Assembly (NCBI GenBank): GCA_002633005.1
Contig: NMRA01000590.1
Coordinates: forward strand, 120,040-144,155
DNA from: Phoronis australis
Taxonomy: Eukaryota; Phoronida; Phoronidae
Reading direction: 5' to 3'
Length of the DNA stretch: 24,116 nucleotides
Shown: one piece after another, positions 10,826 through 19,591 of the stretch
Numbering within the stretch: the first letter of the stretch is position 1
Layout: each line of letters opens with the position of its first letter
Notes under the pieces: model-generated
The model's input: the letters and a program-made list of their open reading frames with translations, nothing else
Told to the model about the DNA's origin: nothing
Databases searched by the model: none
Position numbers and translations under genes: made by a program

Positions 10826-11016
10826 TGTTCTGCCATCCCCCTTTCTAAAACCAGCCTGAGCTTCGTTAAATAAGTCGTTATTGTTGGCTCAACTTGTTAG
10901 ACAAGAGCTAGTTTACAAGTTTCGTAAAAATCTTCCCGAGAACAGACAAAAGTGAAATACCCCGATAATTATTTACGTCATTGACGTTCCCTTGCTTATG
11001 CAAGAGTCACACCAGG
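10826..11016 (-). pseudogene. LINE reverse transcriptase fragment, RT motifs 1-2
   Basis: The minus strand reads WCDSCISKGNVNDVNNYRGI, then SLLSVLGKIFTKLVN. A stop precedes LLSNKLSQQ, and EAQAGFRKG comes at about 10865-10850. N-Y-R-(G/P)-I-S-L-L and Q-x-G-F-R are hallmark sequences of LINE reverse transcriptases. Internal stops and shifts show it is dead. Similarity ends near 10826, before the catalytic YxDD motif. Confidence 0.8.
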
Positions 11017-11147
11017 CTCAGTTCAGTAACGCTGGGACCTCGCTAAAAAGCAAGACTTTACGAGATTACGTGAGATATTGCCGTGTATTTTGAATAAAAG
11101 CACGTGACTTTGGCTAGATATTAGCTAGGTCCTAGCGTTACTGAACC
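11017..11147. mobile_element. 131-bp inverted-repeat element (MITE)
   Basis: The ends are near-perfect inverted repeats: GTTCAGTAACGCTGGGACCT on the left, and GTTCAGTAACGCTAGGACCT reading inward from the right. The flanks CACACCAGG (11008-11016) and CACACCTGG (11148-11156) form a 9-bp duplication with one mismatch. Removing the element and one duplicate restores the LINE reading H-Q-S-W-C-D-S-C. Target duplications of 9-11 bp are typical of Mutator-like elements, so that superfamily is plausible but unproven. Confidence 0.75.
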
Positions 11148-11237
11148 CACACCTGGACTGATGAAATTCCCCTGATCGTAGAGCACCATTAAAAATCTAG
11201 GTCAAAACAGGTGCTATATAATCTTTGGTGGATTAAA
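11148..11237 (-). pseudogene. LINE reverse transcriptase fragment between two insertions
   Basis: The minus strand reads DYIAPVLT, a stop, then IFNGALRSGEF and HQS. The Leu-x-x-(I/L)-F-N-x-x-(L/I)-x-x-G-x-(F/Y)-P pattern is the usual stretch just before RT motif 1 in LINEs. It joins the RT start at 12365 on one side and the RT fragment at 11016 on the other once the two transposons are removed. Confidence 0.75.
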
Positions 11238-12364
11238 CAGCCGATTTCATGAAGGTGGTTTTACAAAACCATTTTTAAGACTTAAAACTGGTCTTCCTAA
11301 ACCTGGTCTAATTTTAGACCTAACAAACGTGGTTTAAAAGTCTGAAAGCCTGGTTTTGTTAGACCAGGGAGCCGGTTTAATAAAACCAGGTTTAAAGTAT
11401 CTAAGCCACCCTGTTGTGTCGATCTGGATTAACTCAATAAAGAAACTATTGAAGTGCTTCGATGAAACCGTTATCGCGTGGGTATACAATGGCACCCACT
11501 AGTAGAATGAGTGCAGACATTTGCGCAAAGGGTTTAAGAGCTTTTCTCACGAGCAAAAATGTAATGTCTGTGCCCAACACACGTACACACATTAAAACAT
11601 ATGCTCACGATTATCCACAACATGATAAATGTCCAAATTTATTTTTGTGCCAAAGAGGGCAAGACCCCTTCCCGGAAACATTGAATCAGAGACCAATGGA
11701 GCTGGAACTCAGAAAAATGAGAAGATGCTGTCTCCAGTCAAACACGTGGCGCTTACGACGACGACACCCTGCTCGACCAGTCGCATTCTGAGGAATCCGC
11801 AGGACACCATCCAGCACCTGCTTGTCTACACATAGGCGGATTCAAGGGGGTCAAGGGGTCCGGATCCGCTTTTCCCTTAATTTTAGTGATATCAAAACTA
11901 TAATTTTCAAATTGTTGACTTAGGCCCCTCTTTCAAAAAGTCCTTGACCGAACCCTGTAAAAAGCGTGGATCCGCCCCAGCTACGTTTGATCTAATGTCG
12001 GCGTCAAGCTGAATATTGAAAATAGTCGATTTTCTCTCTAAAACTGTGTCGTAAATGCACACCGAGGCATCATTCAGTTGTAGCTATATCATTTAAATCT
12101 GTCCTATTTAACAGTTAAACTTGGGGCTGACCAAGTCTAAAGTTAAACCTGGTTTAAGATCTTAATGCAGGTCTAAAGGATATAGACCTAGCTGGTGAAA
12201 TGAAAGTTGAATTAGACCAGGTCTAAATTGGGGTTAAACTAGATTTTACTAGACCACTGGTCTAAGAGTTAAGCCACATTTATGAAATGCAGATTATCTT
12301 TAAACCTAGTCTAAGTCCAGTTTAAACCAGGTTTAAATTCAAACCACCTTTATGAAATCGGCTG
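11238..12364. mobile_element. 1127-bp non-autonomous inverted-repeat transposon
   Basis: The ends are CAGCCGATTTCATGAAGG.. on the left and CAGCCGATTTCATAAAGG.. on the right, read inward. They are 24-bp terminal inverted repeats ending in GTGGTTT with one mismatch. AAA flanks both sides (11235-11237, 12365-12367), consistent with a 3-bp target duplication. The subterminal 200 bp at each end are packed with GGTTTAAA, AGACCTGGT and TCTAGACC-like words in both orientations, a usual layout for transposase binding regions. No transposase frame is visible. It is inserted in the LINE RT and itself contains another small element at 11831. Confidence 0.85.
11831..11980. mobile_element. 150-bp GGCGGATYYAG-family element nested in the 1127-bp transposon
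   Basis: The left end is CATAGGCGGATTCAAGG and the right end, read inward, is CTGGGGCGGATCCACGC. CTACA (11826-11830) and CTACG (11981-11985) are a near-match 5-bp duplication, like the pentamers around the copies at 3390 and 23069. It therefore inserted after the host transposon, which inserted after the LINE. Confidence 0.65.
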
Positions 12365-13445
12365 AAAGAGTTCATAAACGATTTCGACAACACTGGAAGC
12401 TTTACCGTTCGGTAGGTCTCGAAGAGCGACAAAAATCTCATTTCACTAAAATCATGATCCAGTTGATTTGTGTCGTCTACCAGACAGTCATTACAATACA
12501 CATCATGACTTGTCAAGTTTCTTTCTATTTGTCCAAGCATGCGTCCATTATTAGAATTTTCTTGGTTAAAGAGTGACTGAAAGTGGCAAAACAATTCATC
12601 GGCAGAAATACATGTAGAAGTATCTGAGGGTCATTTTCCTAGAGCATGATTTTACTACTGTAGTTGCCAAAAAGCTCTGGGATTGTTAACATTTTCAATA
12701 TTTTTTTCCCAGACCATATTTAACTAACTTTTCTTTTGACTTACAATTCACATTGAATTTTTGTCGCAATTCTTTGTACTTATTAAAAGTAACCTGATTA
12801 TTATGGTGTCGGAAACCAGACAACGCACAATTTTTCTCTCTTTTCAGTAGCTCTAACAAATTTAACCGCGACACTGGAGTGTACAATCATGTCGCAGGCA
12901 GATGATTTATACCGTTCCTTTAAGAACAGAACTGCGTCTTCCACTGCTCTCAATTAGATTTGCAATATCACTCGAGCACACTTGGAACCCACTAACAAAC
13001 TTGTCCATGAACTGACTGCAGCTTTCAGTCTTCCATCTAACTTTGTCATATTCACGGACGACATAATTTGTGCTATGAACAGTGTGATCCTGTGAATGAG
13101 TAAAGCTATGAAAAACACAAAAAGAAGAAGATCATCAGATACATCCGATAAATCAACTTTAAAATCTGATACAAAATCAAACAATTCAATAGAAAATAGT
13201 ACGTAATCAACTACACCACACCCTTTATTAGATAAACAAGTAAACTCTTCTTCCTCATCACCTGGAAATCTACCAATACATGCATGGATATTCAACTCGA
13301 AACACATTCCCACAAATGATTTTCCAAGTGAATTAATAACATGATCTTTATTAATCTTTGAAAAATTAAAGGTATCTGAGTCATACCATTCAGGTGAGGG
13401 CAAAAACTCTGCTGAGTCTTCTTGAATACAATCGAGAAATAAGAA
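12365..13445 (-). pseudogene. LINE ORF2: endonuclease C-terminal half, linker, RT start
   Basis: The minus strand reads in order EDSAEFLPSPEWYDSDTFNF, KINKDHVINSLGKSF and FTCLSNKGCGVVDYVLFS. This last is the G-x-S-V-I-D-Y-V type end of the endonuclease fold, followed by LFDFVSDFKV and DVSD (with DD where active enzymes have DH). After a shift it reads HSQDHTVHSTNYVVREYDKV and W..F..FVSGF. A linker with FNKYKELRQKFN and NNPRAFW follows, then ADELFCHFQSLFNQE and EIFVALRDLPNGKASS, the start of RT. At least three frame changes and several stops are present. The fragment stops at the transposon inserted at 12364. Confidence 0.82.
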
Positions 13446-13529
13446 ACATATATGTCGAAGCCGAGTCCTAAACAGATGGATGTAAGCAACAGAGAATTTT
13501 TACTTGAATCAGTTTTTGGCCACAATAAC
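13446..13529. other. Junction between LINE endonuclease and Penelope-like arm
   Basis: A stretch of about 85 bases separates the last recognisable endonuclease codons on the left from the end of the Penelope-like palindrome arm at 13530. It matches neither side clearly and may be filler DNA from the inversion or retroelement 5' sequence. Confidence 0.35.
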
Positions 13530-13583
13530 ATTAAAAACCGGACAATCGCCGCACAAATAAAAAAGTTCATGTTCAATTCAACA

Positions 13584-13610
13584 TTTCGTCTTTTCATTAG
13601 ACATCATCAG
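13584..13610 (-). ncRNA. Hammerhead-ribozyme-like core, minus arm
   Basis: On the minus strand CTGATGA is followed 16 bases later by GAAA, with GTC/GAC available as a short stem II between them. These are the two conserved core strands of hammerhead ribozymes. GAAA is followed by T here, whereas the plus-arm copy has GAAAC. I could not settle stems I and III or the cleavage site by eye, so activity is not claimed. Confidence 0.45.
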
Positions 13611-13792
13611 GATCATATTTACAACAATTTAGGACAACAAGTGCCATCATACAGCTCAGGTAACATCCATAGAGTGAAGTGAGATATACATAGAATAACG
13701 TCGGTAGCTGGTCATCACCATAGCTGCAGGGTTACAGAGCTCTGCATGTTATTCAGAGAATCAGTGGCATGCTGGTTCTGAATGGCCAATGA

Positions 13793-14155
13793 CTATTTAA
13801 TGTACAGTAACTCCTTATTGGGTTCTCTGCAGATAATACTAACAGAGTTGGCTTGGTGATTGTAGCTAATACAATGCCTATATACGTTACTTTTCTCTGA
13901 GGTGTGATGTTCTTTCAACCTGTCACAGAGGCGTCTCTGTGTGAGTACTATATAGAATTCCTTACAGTTGTCACATTCAACCTGATACACAACATTGCTC
14001 TTGTTCAATAAAAGGATGGGTGACTTCAGTTTACACAGCATACTGGAAAGTTTCCGAAGGGGTTTGAAAACAACTATCAGTTCAACTGCTGGGTCTATGC
14101 AATGAATAAGGCGAGATAATTGGCGTCTCAATTTTATACTACTTGGCCCGGTGTA
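13793..14155 (-). pseudogene. Penelope-like GIY-YIG endonuclease domain fragment
   Basis: The minus frame reads KLRRQLSRLIHCIDPAVELI, VVFKPLRKLSSML and KSNVVYQVECDNCKEFYI. It continues LTQRRLCDRLKEH and NVYRHCISYNHQ, then SIICREPNKELLYIK and a stop. V-V-Y-x-(I/V)-x-C-x-x-C-x-x-x-Y-I-G, then R-R-L-x-x-R-x-x-E-H, is the GIY-YIG nuclease pattern of Penelope-like elements. The Gly of Y-I-G is Val here. The stop falls where the plus-strand copy continues ELLAIQSQHA, so this copy is prematurely ended. The domain cuts DNA for retroelement insertion in active relatives; this copy is presumably dead. Confidence 0.8.
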
Positions 14156-14188
14156 ACCAAGAGAAAAGAAAACTTTCTTTTTCTCGGG

Positions 14189-14326
14189 TCCAATAATGTT
14201 AGTATTATCTGCAGAGAACTCAATAAGGAGTTACTGTACATTAAAGAGTTGTTGGCCATTCAGAGCCAGCATGCCACTGATTCCCTGAATAACATGCAGA
14301 GCTCAGTGACCCTGCAGCTATGGTGA
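14189..14326 (+). pseudogene. C-terminal tail of a second Penelope-like GIY-YIG copy
   Basis: The plus strand reads NVSIICRELNKELLYIKELL, then AIQSQHATDSLNN and on to ..LQLW and a TGA. It is the opposite-strand partner of the fragment at 13793-14155 and lacks that copy's internal stop. Nothing of the earlier domain is present in this orientation, so it is a 5'-truncated tail. Confidence 0.75.
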
Positions 14327-14430
14327 TGACCAGCTACCGACCTTATTCTATGTATCTCTCACTTCACTCTATGGATGTTACCTGAGCTGTATGTTGGCAC
14401 TTGTTGTCCTAAATTGTTGTAAATATGATC

Positions 14431-14458
14431 CTGATGATGTCTAATGAAAAGACGAAAC
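14431..14458 (+). ncRNA. Hammerhead-ribozyme-like core, plus arm
   Basis: CTGATGA (14431-14437) and GAAAC (14454-14458) are the two conserved core strands, with GTC and GAC able to pair as a short stem II across an AT-rich loop. It lies about 100 bases after the GIY-YIG stop codon, a position where Penelope-like elements are known to carry hammerheads. There is one extra U before stem II, and stems I and III were not resolved, so this is a motif call only. Confidence 0.5.
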
Positions 14459-14511
14459 GTTGAATTGAACATGAACTTTTTTATTTATGCGGCGATTGTC
14501 CGTTTTTTAAT

Positions 14512-15084
14512 TTTTTACTTGGTTAATGGAAAGTTTGAGAAGGTCACTTCTGTAATTAAGTCTCTGCAAAAATCTATAGAAACAGCCCGCGAAGAGAACG
14601 CGCTTTTACATGATTTAGTGATAAAGCTTGAATCTAAAGACGGATATCTAAAGAACCGGTCACGCCGTGACATTGTTGTGTTCCATGGGTTTGAAGAGAA
14701 AAGTGTAGACTCGAACGAGCGTGGATGGTGGGAAGAATCTGAAGAGATTATCATGCAATTCCTGAAGAAGGATCTTCATTTAGAAAGCGTCTGTATTAAG
14801 CGCGCCCGTAGGGTTGGTCGTCGACAGCGTGGTAAAAAAAAACTATAATTGCCAAGTTTTCGTCGAAAGACAAACGCAAAGTGATGAGCAAAAAGAAGGA
14901 CATAACTAATGAATCAATTCACATCTCTGAAGATTTTTCGATGAAAGTAAGAAAAGCCCGAAGGGAGCTGTACACGTTTTCAAACGAAAACAATATGGAG
15001 AAAGCAACAGTACAATTCCAAAAGCTCTATTGGCGTAAAAACAGTTTATTTACGACGATGCAAAGAAAATGGTTAAAGAAATAA
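14512..15084 (+). pseudogene. LINE ORF1 remnant (coiled coil plus RRM-like domain)
   Basis: From about 14520 the plus strand reads KFEKVTSVIKSLQKSIETAR, then a heptad-rich stretch. It continues LKNRSRRDIVVFHGFEE, W..SEEIIMQFLKKDL, and IKRARRVGR. The nine-A run at 14834-14842 ends the frame at a TAA. A one-base shift resumes IIAKFSSKDKRKVM, then ESIHISEDFS, VRKARRELY and a stop near 15084. Coiled coil, N-R-S-R-R-x-N-(L/I)-V-x-x-G, R-x-x-R-V-G, and P-I-I-(A/V)-K-F..(I)-S-E-D-F-S are the order of L1-type ORF1 proteins, which bind retroelement RNA. The ATG at 14444 lies in the Penelope-like arm and is not a real start. Confidence 0.82.
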
Positions 15085-15154
15085 AGCAAGATACATGTAT
15101 CTACAGAAATGCCTAGCAGTTTGGCCACGGCCCAGAACCTACAAGGACCAGCGA

Positions 15155-15700
15155 AATACGTACAACAGTCTGGAATATACACGGATTAGGTACCAAAACA
15201 GAGAACAAATGTATCAGTTGATTATTTATCTTCTTTTGATTTAGTTGGAGTTGTGGAAACTTGGGCAGCGAACAAAAACCAGTTTGATAATTTTTGCCTG
15301 GGATCATATGTTTCAGTAAAGTTAATTTAAAGAAAAAGAGGTTTGGTAGAAACTCCGGTGGAGTATGTGTGTTTGTGATAAAATGTTTAGCTCGGTATGT
15401 AACTCGAGTGAAGTGTGATTTCGATTTTGATATTTTTCTATTAATTGAAAAGAGTTTATTGTGTACTGAAAAGGATGTATTATTCTGTTGGGTTTTCTTT
15501 TCACCGCGACAGTGTATGAAAATCAAATCGAAAAGAATGGTGTAGAATTCTTGAGAAGTGGTATTGAAGATGCCCTTTTGAATGCCCACAATGATGTATC
15601 TCTGTAGATTGCTGGCGATCTTATAATGCTAGAATTGGCAAACTCACCAATTATATTCAAGATCTTGTTTCAAATGGTGCAGTCACGCAAACTACCCTAA
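15155..15700 (+). pseudogene. LINE ORF2: endonuclease N-terminal half
   Basis: The plus strand reads TVWNIHGLGTKTENKC, shifts frame to VDYLSSFDLVGVVETWAANK, then shifts again near 15320 to RFGRNSGGVCVFV and DIFLLIEKSLLCTEKDVLFC. It continues VEFLRSGIEDALLNAHND, a stop, GDL, a further shift, then NARIGKLTNYIQ. W-N-I-x-G, V-x-E-T-W, S-G-G-V-x-V-x-V and G-D-x-N-A-R are the motif order of AP-like LINE endonucleases. Similarity fades at about 15665-15700. The continuation of this domain is on the opposite strand at 13445. Confidence 0.82.
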
Positions 15701-15829
15701 TTCTAAAGCTTAATAAAATCATCCAGAGTCATGTATCCAAGACGATGAGCCAAACTACTCTTAGCCGCCATAATTTACATGTATTGTGCAAAGTCACCAT
15801 GTAATGACCTACTCATTGGCGATAACAAA

Positions 15830-16400
15830 TGGGTTGAAATATCACATAGTGCCCTGAAAGGAACTTATGAGCAGAAGCCGAATTTTAAATAATGGCGCCC
15901 GTTGTATGCATACATGTACGTTATGCAAATTTATCATGCAGTTACCTGTAAACATTTTTCATTAAACTAATTAATCACAGAAACATGGGTGCGATTATCA
16001 ATATAATTTACCCGTAGTGTCTGATACCACAGCTTTAAGCAAAAGCAGAATTTTTAACATTAAATGCCTAAATTTGCATATTTTATGCAAAATGTCAATG
16101 TATCAGCAATCAAAGTAGCTCCATTAAATTTACTGTACGCATGAACAAGGGTGTAAATATCAATATAATTTACCTGTAGTGCTCGATTTCGCAGCTACAA
16201 GCACAAGTAGAATTTACAAAAATGGCTTCTCCACTTTGCATAATTTATCGATGTATTCACATCCGCTCCATTTTATCCACTGACCATAGACACAAGAGTG
16301 AACACATCAAAATAATCTAGTTGTAGTACTTGGTAAGGAAGTTATAAGCAAAAACAGAATTTTGCATAATGTCAGCCTTACTTTGTACATTTAAAAATGC
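15830..16400. repeat. Old diverged tandem repeat, about four units of 140-170 bp
   Basis: Blocks near 15840, 15998, 16160 and 16305 share the order ATATCA..AATTTAC, TGTAGTG, an AGCT- or TTAT-containing word, AAGCA-AAGCAGAATTT, then ATG-C..TTTGCATA. Differences are many, so the duplication is old. No coding potential is visible. Confidence 0.55.
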
Positions 16401-17094
16401 TCACAGTTCTCATGATTACAACCCAGCTTAAATGCTTCAGGAGGGCATCTAGACATGAAACAACCAAAAACCTTATGCTACATGTACCAAGAAGTTCTTG
16501 GTACCCATTTTTGGCTCTTAGACTACAAGATGTCAGACATCACTCAACTGTAACAAAGAACTTCTAGTTATGAGCAAGCAACAAACTGTTTGTTATAAAA
16601 TAATGACTGCACTGGCGAATAGACTGAGCTATGAGCAATTGTGTTCACGGTGGAATACGTATGATAATTATAGATTAATTTTCATATTTCGCTCTTATGA
16701 ACATCTGTGTTTATGGAGCCCCACAGGTTGAATCAGTTTCAAAGACAAAATAAAATGCCACTACGGGGCACATCAGCAGACGGATCTATCGGAAAGTTTG
16801 TTTCGTTCCTTTCCAGCAATGCAGGTTGAGCACGGTAACGGGACAACCGGAAAGTCAGTCAGCTTCTGTCTCATCAATAAAAACAAATGCCAAATCCATG
16901 ATCATACTCCAAGTAGGAATTTGGCTACGGGAGTTTTGGACGCTAAAATAACAAACGTCAATTTTCTTAAATTGTCTCTATTCGGTGCAGTTTATGCCTG
17001 ATTCAATCAAAAATAAGCAAAATATTAACTAATACATTCATACTCAATTACGTTTCCAGGAAATCTATGAAAGGGTTTGGTACATTCCGAGGCA
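16401..17094. other. Intronic sequence without recognised features
   Basis: Unique AT-rich sequence between the diverged repeats and the 1.16-kb array. A short plus frame at about 16800-17000 has no domain resemblance. Confidence 0.35.
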
Positions 17095-17261
17095 GGCAAA
17101 CGATGTAAAAATGAAAGCGCTCCGAGGAGCGAAACGGTAAGTCTGAGATAAAAATTGTTACAATATACTTCAGAAAATTCACATGCAAAAAATTACGTCT
17201 TTTTCTCTTCTCGTTAAATATCACTCTAGCACGACTGAAAATGGGTCAACATGCGCCAGAT

Positions 17262-17445
17262 CCGCCATCTTGTAAGCAACTTCCGGTTTTTTGGCTTTGT
17301 ATAATAGCATGTCATAAGAAACTAGTACCTGTACAAATTCGAAGGAATTGGTCTTTTAATGCGCCCTCTACAGGAGAAAACGTTTTTAGGCCAAAATCGA
17401 GGTGCACATGCGCGATCGCTGATATTTCCGCCATCTTTACTCGGA
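17262..17445 (+). promoter_or_regulatory. Promoter-like motif cluster, copy A (YY1/NRF1/ETS-like)
   Basis: CCGCCATCTTG (17262) is a reverse-strand YY1 core. ACTTCCGG near 17280 and TCGGAAGTA near 17441 resemble ETS sites. GCACATGCGC at 17404-17413 is one base off the NRF1 palindrome, and CCGCCATCTTT follows at 17428. The combination is typical of TATA-less housekeeping promoters in animals. Function here is inferred only from motif content and from its repetition at the same spacing in the next two units. Confidence 0.45.
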
Positions 17446-17565
17446 AGTAAACAATTTCCAGCACACTTGTAGAAAACTTCTGGTCCATTTATTGTGCCGA
17501 TTCTTAGCCTTTTACGTAAAAAATTGTAGCGTCCAGAAGCATTTGAGCCTTTAAATGAAAACAAA

Positions 17566-17721
17566 ATGGCCGCCACAGCCGCCATCTTGGATCCGATTTT
17601 GAGGAAAAACAATAGGCTTCCCGTACTTGCAGAAGTACGTGTTATGTGTAAATTTTGTGATGATCGGACGAAAATTGCGACCTGTATCGTGCGAACAAAC
17701 AAAAAAATGAAAGCGCTCTGA
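17566..17721 (+). CDS. Small conserved frame, copy A (51 residues, function unknown)
   Basis: ATG lies within AAAATGGCCGCC, close to an ideal Kozak and YY1 context. It reads MAATAAILDPILRKNNRLPV, VRVMCKFCDDRTKIAT and CIVRTNKKMKAL, then TGA. Copies B and C begin at the same place and keep most residues, including FCDDRTKIATCIVRTN (C to R at one site in copy B). I do not recognise a domain. It could be a first exon captured from a host gene or simply repeat sequence. A one-base change to TGA ends this copy where copy B reads on. Confidence 0.35.
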   Translation: MAATAAILDPILRKNNRLPVLAEVRVMCKFCDDRTKIATCIVRTNKKMKAL

Positions 17722-18431
17722 GGAGCGAAACTTGGCGAAATTAACCAAAAAGATGACGATAAAGATGATGACGAATATGACGAATATGACGACGATGGTT
17801 GCGAGGATGAACTAAAGAAGTAATAATAACATACATATGACGAACGTAGAAGTCCAAAATCAGTAAGAAAAAGACTACAGTCTTGAGCGGCACTTGGCGA
17901 AATTAACGGAAAAGAAAAAGACGGAGATGATGACGAAGATGATGACGATGATGACGAATATGATGATGGTGGTGGCGATGATGAACAACATCACAACATT
18001 CATATGACGAACTTAGATGTCATAAATCAATAAGAAGTGGGCTACAGTCTAGTTCAATAGAAGATAAACCAACATCAATGCAGCAAGAGCGCTCAACAAA
18101 GGAACAGCGTTATCAGAAAATCTCGAATAACTCGAAAAGTAGACGTCCTAGCGAAAAATGGGAAACATCTTCTGAAAGCCTGTTCAAAATTCTATCTAAA
18201 CTGATGGTATCGTTTAATTCCGTAAATTTTTCGAAAAAAATGAAACTGCGTTTTTTTTTAAAGAAATTCAAAGTCAAATAACTCGAAAACGGTAAGTCTG
18301 AGAAAAAAATTGTAGTAGTTCATTTAAAAGAGTATACCTTAGAAAATCCACATGCAAAAATTCACGTCATTTTCTTCTCTCGTTTAAATGGAACCTAAGT
18401 ACGACTGAAAATGGGTCAACATGCTCCAGAA

Positions 18432-18615
18432 CCGCCATCTTGAAAGCAACTTCCGGTTTTTTGGCTATGTATAATAGCATGTCATAAGAAGCTAATACTT
18501 GTAAAAATTCGAAGGAATTGGTCCCATAATACGCCCTCTACGGGAGAAAACGTTTTTAGGCCAAAATCGAGGTGCACATGCGCGATCGCCGATATTTCCG
18601 CCATCTTTAACCGGA
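18432..18615 (+). promoter_or_regulatory. Promoter-like motif cluster, copy B
   Basis: The motif order is the same as in copy A: CCGCCATCTTG near 18432, ACTTCCGG near 18450, GCACATGCGC near 18574, CCGCCATCTTT near 18599 and ACCGGAAGTA near 18609. The last is a full ETS core, better than in copy A. Confidence 0.45.
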
Positions 18616-18735
18616 AGTAAACAATTTCCAGAACACATGTATTGCACGTCCAGGCCATTCATTGTTCTGATTTTCAGCTCTGTACGTAAAAAATTGTAGC
18701 CTTTAGAAGCCTTTGAATCTTAAAATGAAAACAAA

Positions 18736-18993
18736 ATGGCCGCTACAGCCGCCATCTTGGATTTGATTTTGACGAAAAACAATAGACTTCCAGTGCTTTC
18801 GGAACTACGTGTTATGTTTAAATTTCGTGATGATCGGACGAAAATTGCGACCTGTATCGTGCGAACAAACAAAAAAATGAAAGCGCTCCGAGGAGCGAAC
18901 CTTGGCAAAATTAACCAAAAAGATGACGATAAAGATGATGACGAAGATGACGAATATGACGACGATGGTGGCGAGGATGAACAAAAGAAGTAA
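18736..18993 (+). CDS. Small conserved frame, copy B with acidic tail (85 residues)
   Basis: It has the same start context as copy A and the sequence MAATAAILDLILTKNNRLPV. It passes KKMKALRGANLGKIN and enters an Asp/Glu-rich tail (DDDKDDDEDDEYDDDG), ending EDEQKK and TAA. The tail comes from GATGAC-type repeats, which give an antisense Ser-rich frame that I ignore. In copy A the same tail is cut off by a stop and in copy C it is missing. Acidic low-complexity tails occur in nuclear proteins, but no domain supports a function. Confidence 0.35.
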   Translation: MAATAAILDLILTKNNRLPVLSELRVMFKFRDDRTKIATCIVRTNKKMKALRGANLGKINQKDDDKDDDEDDEYDDDGGEDEQKK

Positions 18994-19591
18994 TAAGAAC
19001 ATACACATGACGAACGTAGAAGTCCGAAATCACTAAGAAAAAGACTACAGTCTTGTGCGACACTTGGCGAAATTAACGGAAAAGACAACGACGGAGATGA
19101 TGACGAAGATGATGACGAATGTGACAATGGTGGTGGCGATGATGAACAACATCACAACATTCATATGATGAACTTAGATGTCATAAATCAATAAAAAATA
19201 GGCTACAGTCTAGTTTAATAGAAGATAAACCAACATCAATGCAGCAAGATCGCTCAACAAAGGAACAGCGTTATCAGGAAATCTCAAATAACTCGAAAAG
19301 TAGACGTCCTAGCGAAAAATGAAAAACATCCTCTGAAAGCCCTTTCAAAATTCTATCTAAATTGATGGTATCGCCTAATTCCGTAGATTTTTCGAAAAAA
19401 ATGAAATTTTGCGTTTTTTATGAAATTCAAAGTCAAATAACTCAAAAACGGTAAGTCTGAGAAAAAATTGTTACAGGCCATTTAAAAGAACATACTTCAA
19501 AAAATCCACATGCAAAAAATCACGTCTTTTTCTCTTCCCGTTTAAAATCGCACTCCAGCACGACTGAAAATGGGTCAACATGCGCCAGATC

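Larger units (their letters stand above)
13530..14511. mobile_element. Palindromic Penelope-like element 3' end
   Basis: Arms of 314 bp at 13530-13843 and 14198-14511 are reverse complements with scattered differences. They are separated by about 354 bases. Both arms encode the end of a GIY-YIG endonuclease (SIICRE-NKELLYIK) and then a 3' untranslated part with a hammerhead-like core. The spacer carries more of the minus-strand protein. Penelope-like elements end in a GIY-YIG domain, often carry hammerhead ribozymes, and often have inverted or tandem partial copies. A short palindrome of GAGAAAAGAAA/TTTCTTTTTCTC at about 14160-14185 lies near the junction of the two orientations. Confidence 0.8.
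10826..15700 (-). mobile_element. LINE remnant with inverted 5' part and nested insertions
   Basis: The pieces belong to one type of non-LTR retrotransposon with a coiled-coil/RRM ORF1 and an AP-type endonuclease plus reverse transcriptase ORF2. Minus strand: second half of the endonuclease (about 13445-13150), linker, and start of RT (to 12365). RT continues at 11237-11157 and 11016-10826. Plus strand: ORF1 (14512-15084) and first half of the endonuclease (about 15155-15700). Flipping the plus-strand block would restore ORF1-endonuclease-RT order in the minus direction, as expected for a 5' inversion made by twin priming. The two broken ends share the coding word for YIQ/CIQ (ATTCAAGA). All frames are damaged. 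Confidence 0.75.

Noticed and set aside
12352-12576. Plus-strand ORF opposite the LINE RT start
   Set aside because: It is antisense to the well-supported minus-strand LINE frames and crosses a transposon end.
14444-14848. 134-residue ORF as one protein from its first ATG
   Set aside because: Its first 25 codons lie in the Penelope-like arm and include the hammerhead-like core. Only the later part is LINE ORF1.
18720-19127. 135-residue Ser-rich minus-strand ORF
   Set aside because: It is the antisense of GATGAC-type acidic codon repeats in the 1.16-kb unit. The poly-Ser comes from repeat composition.
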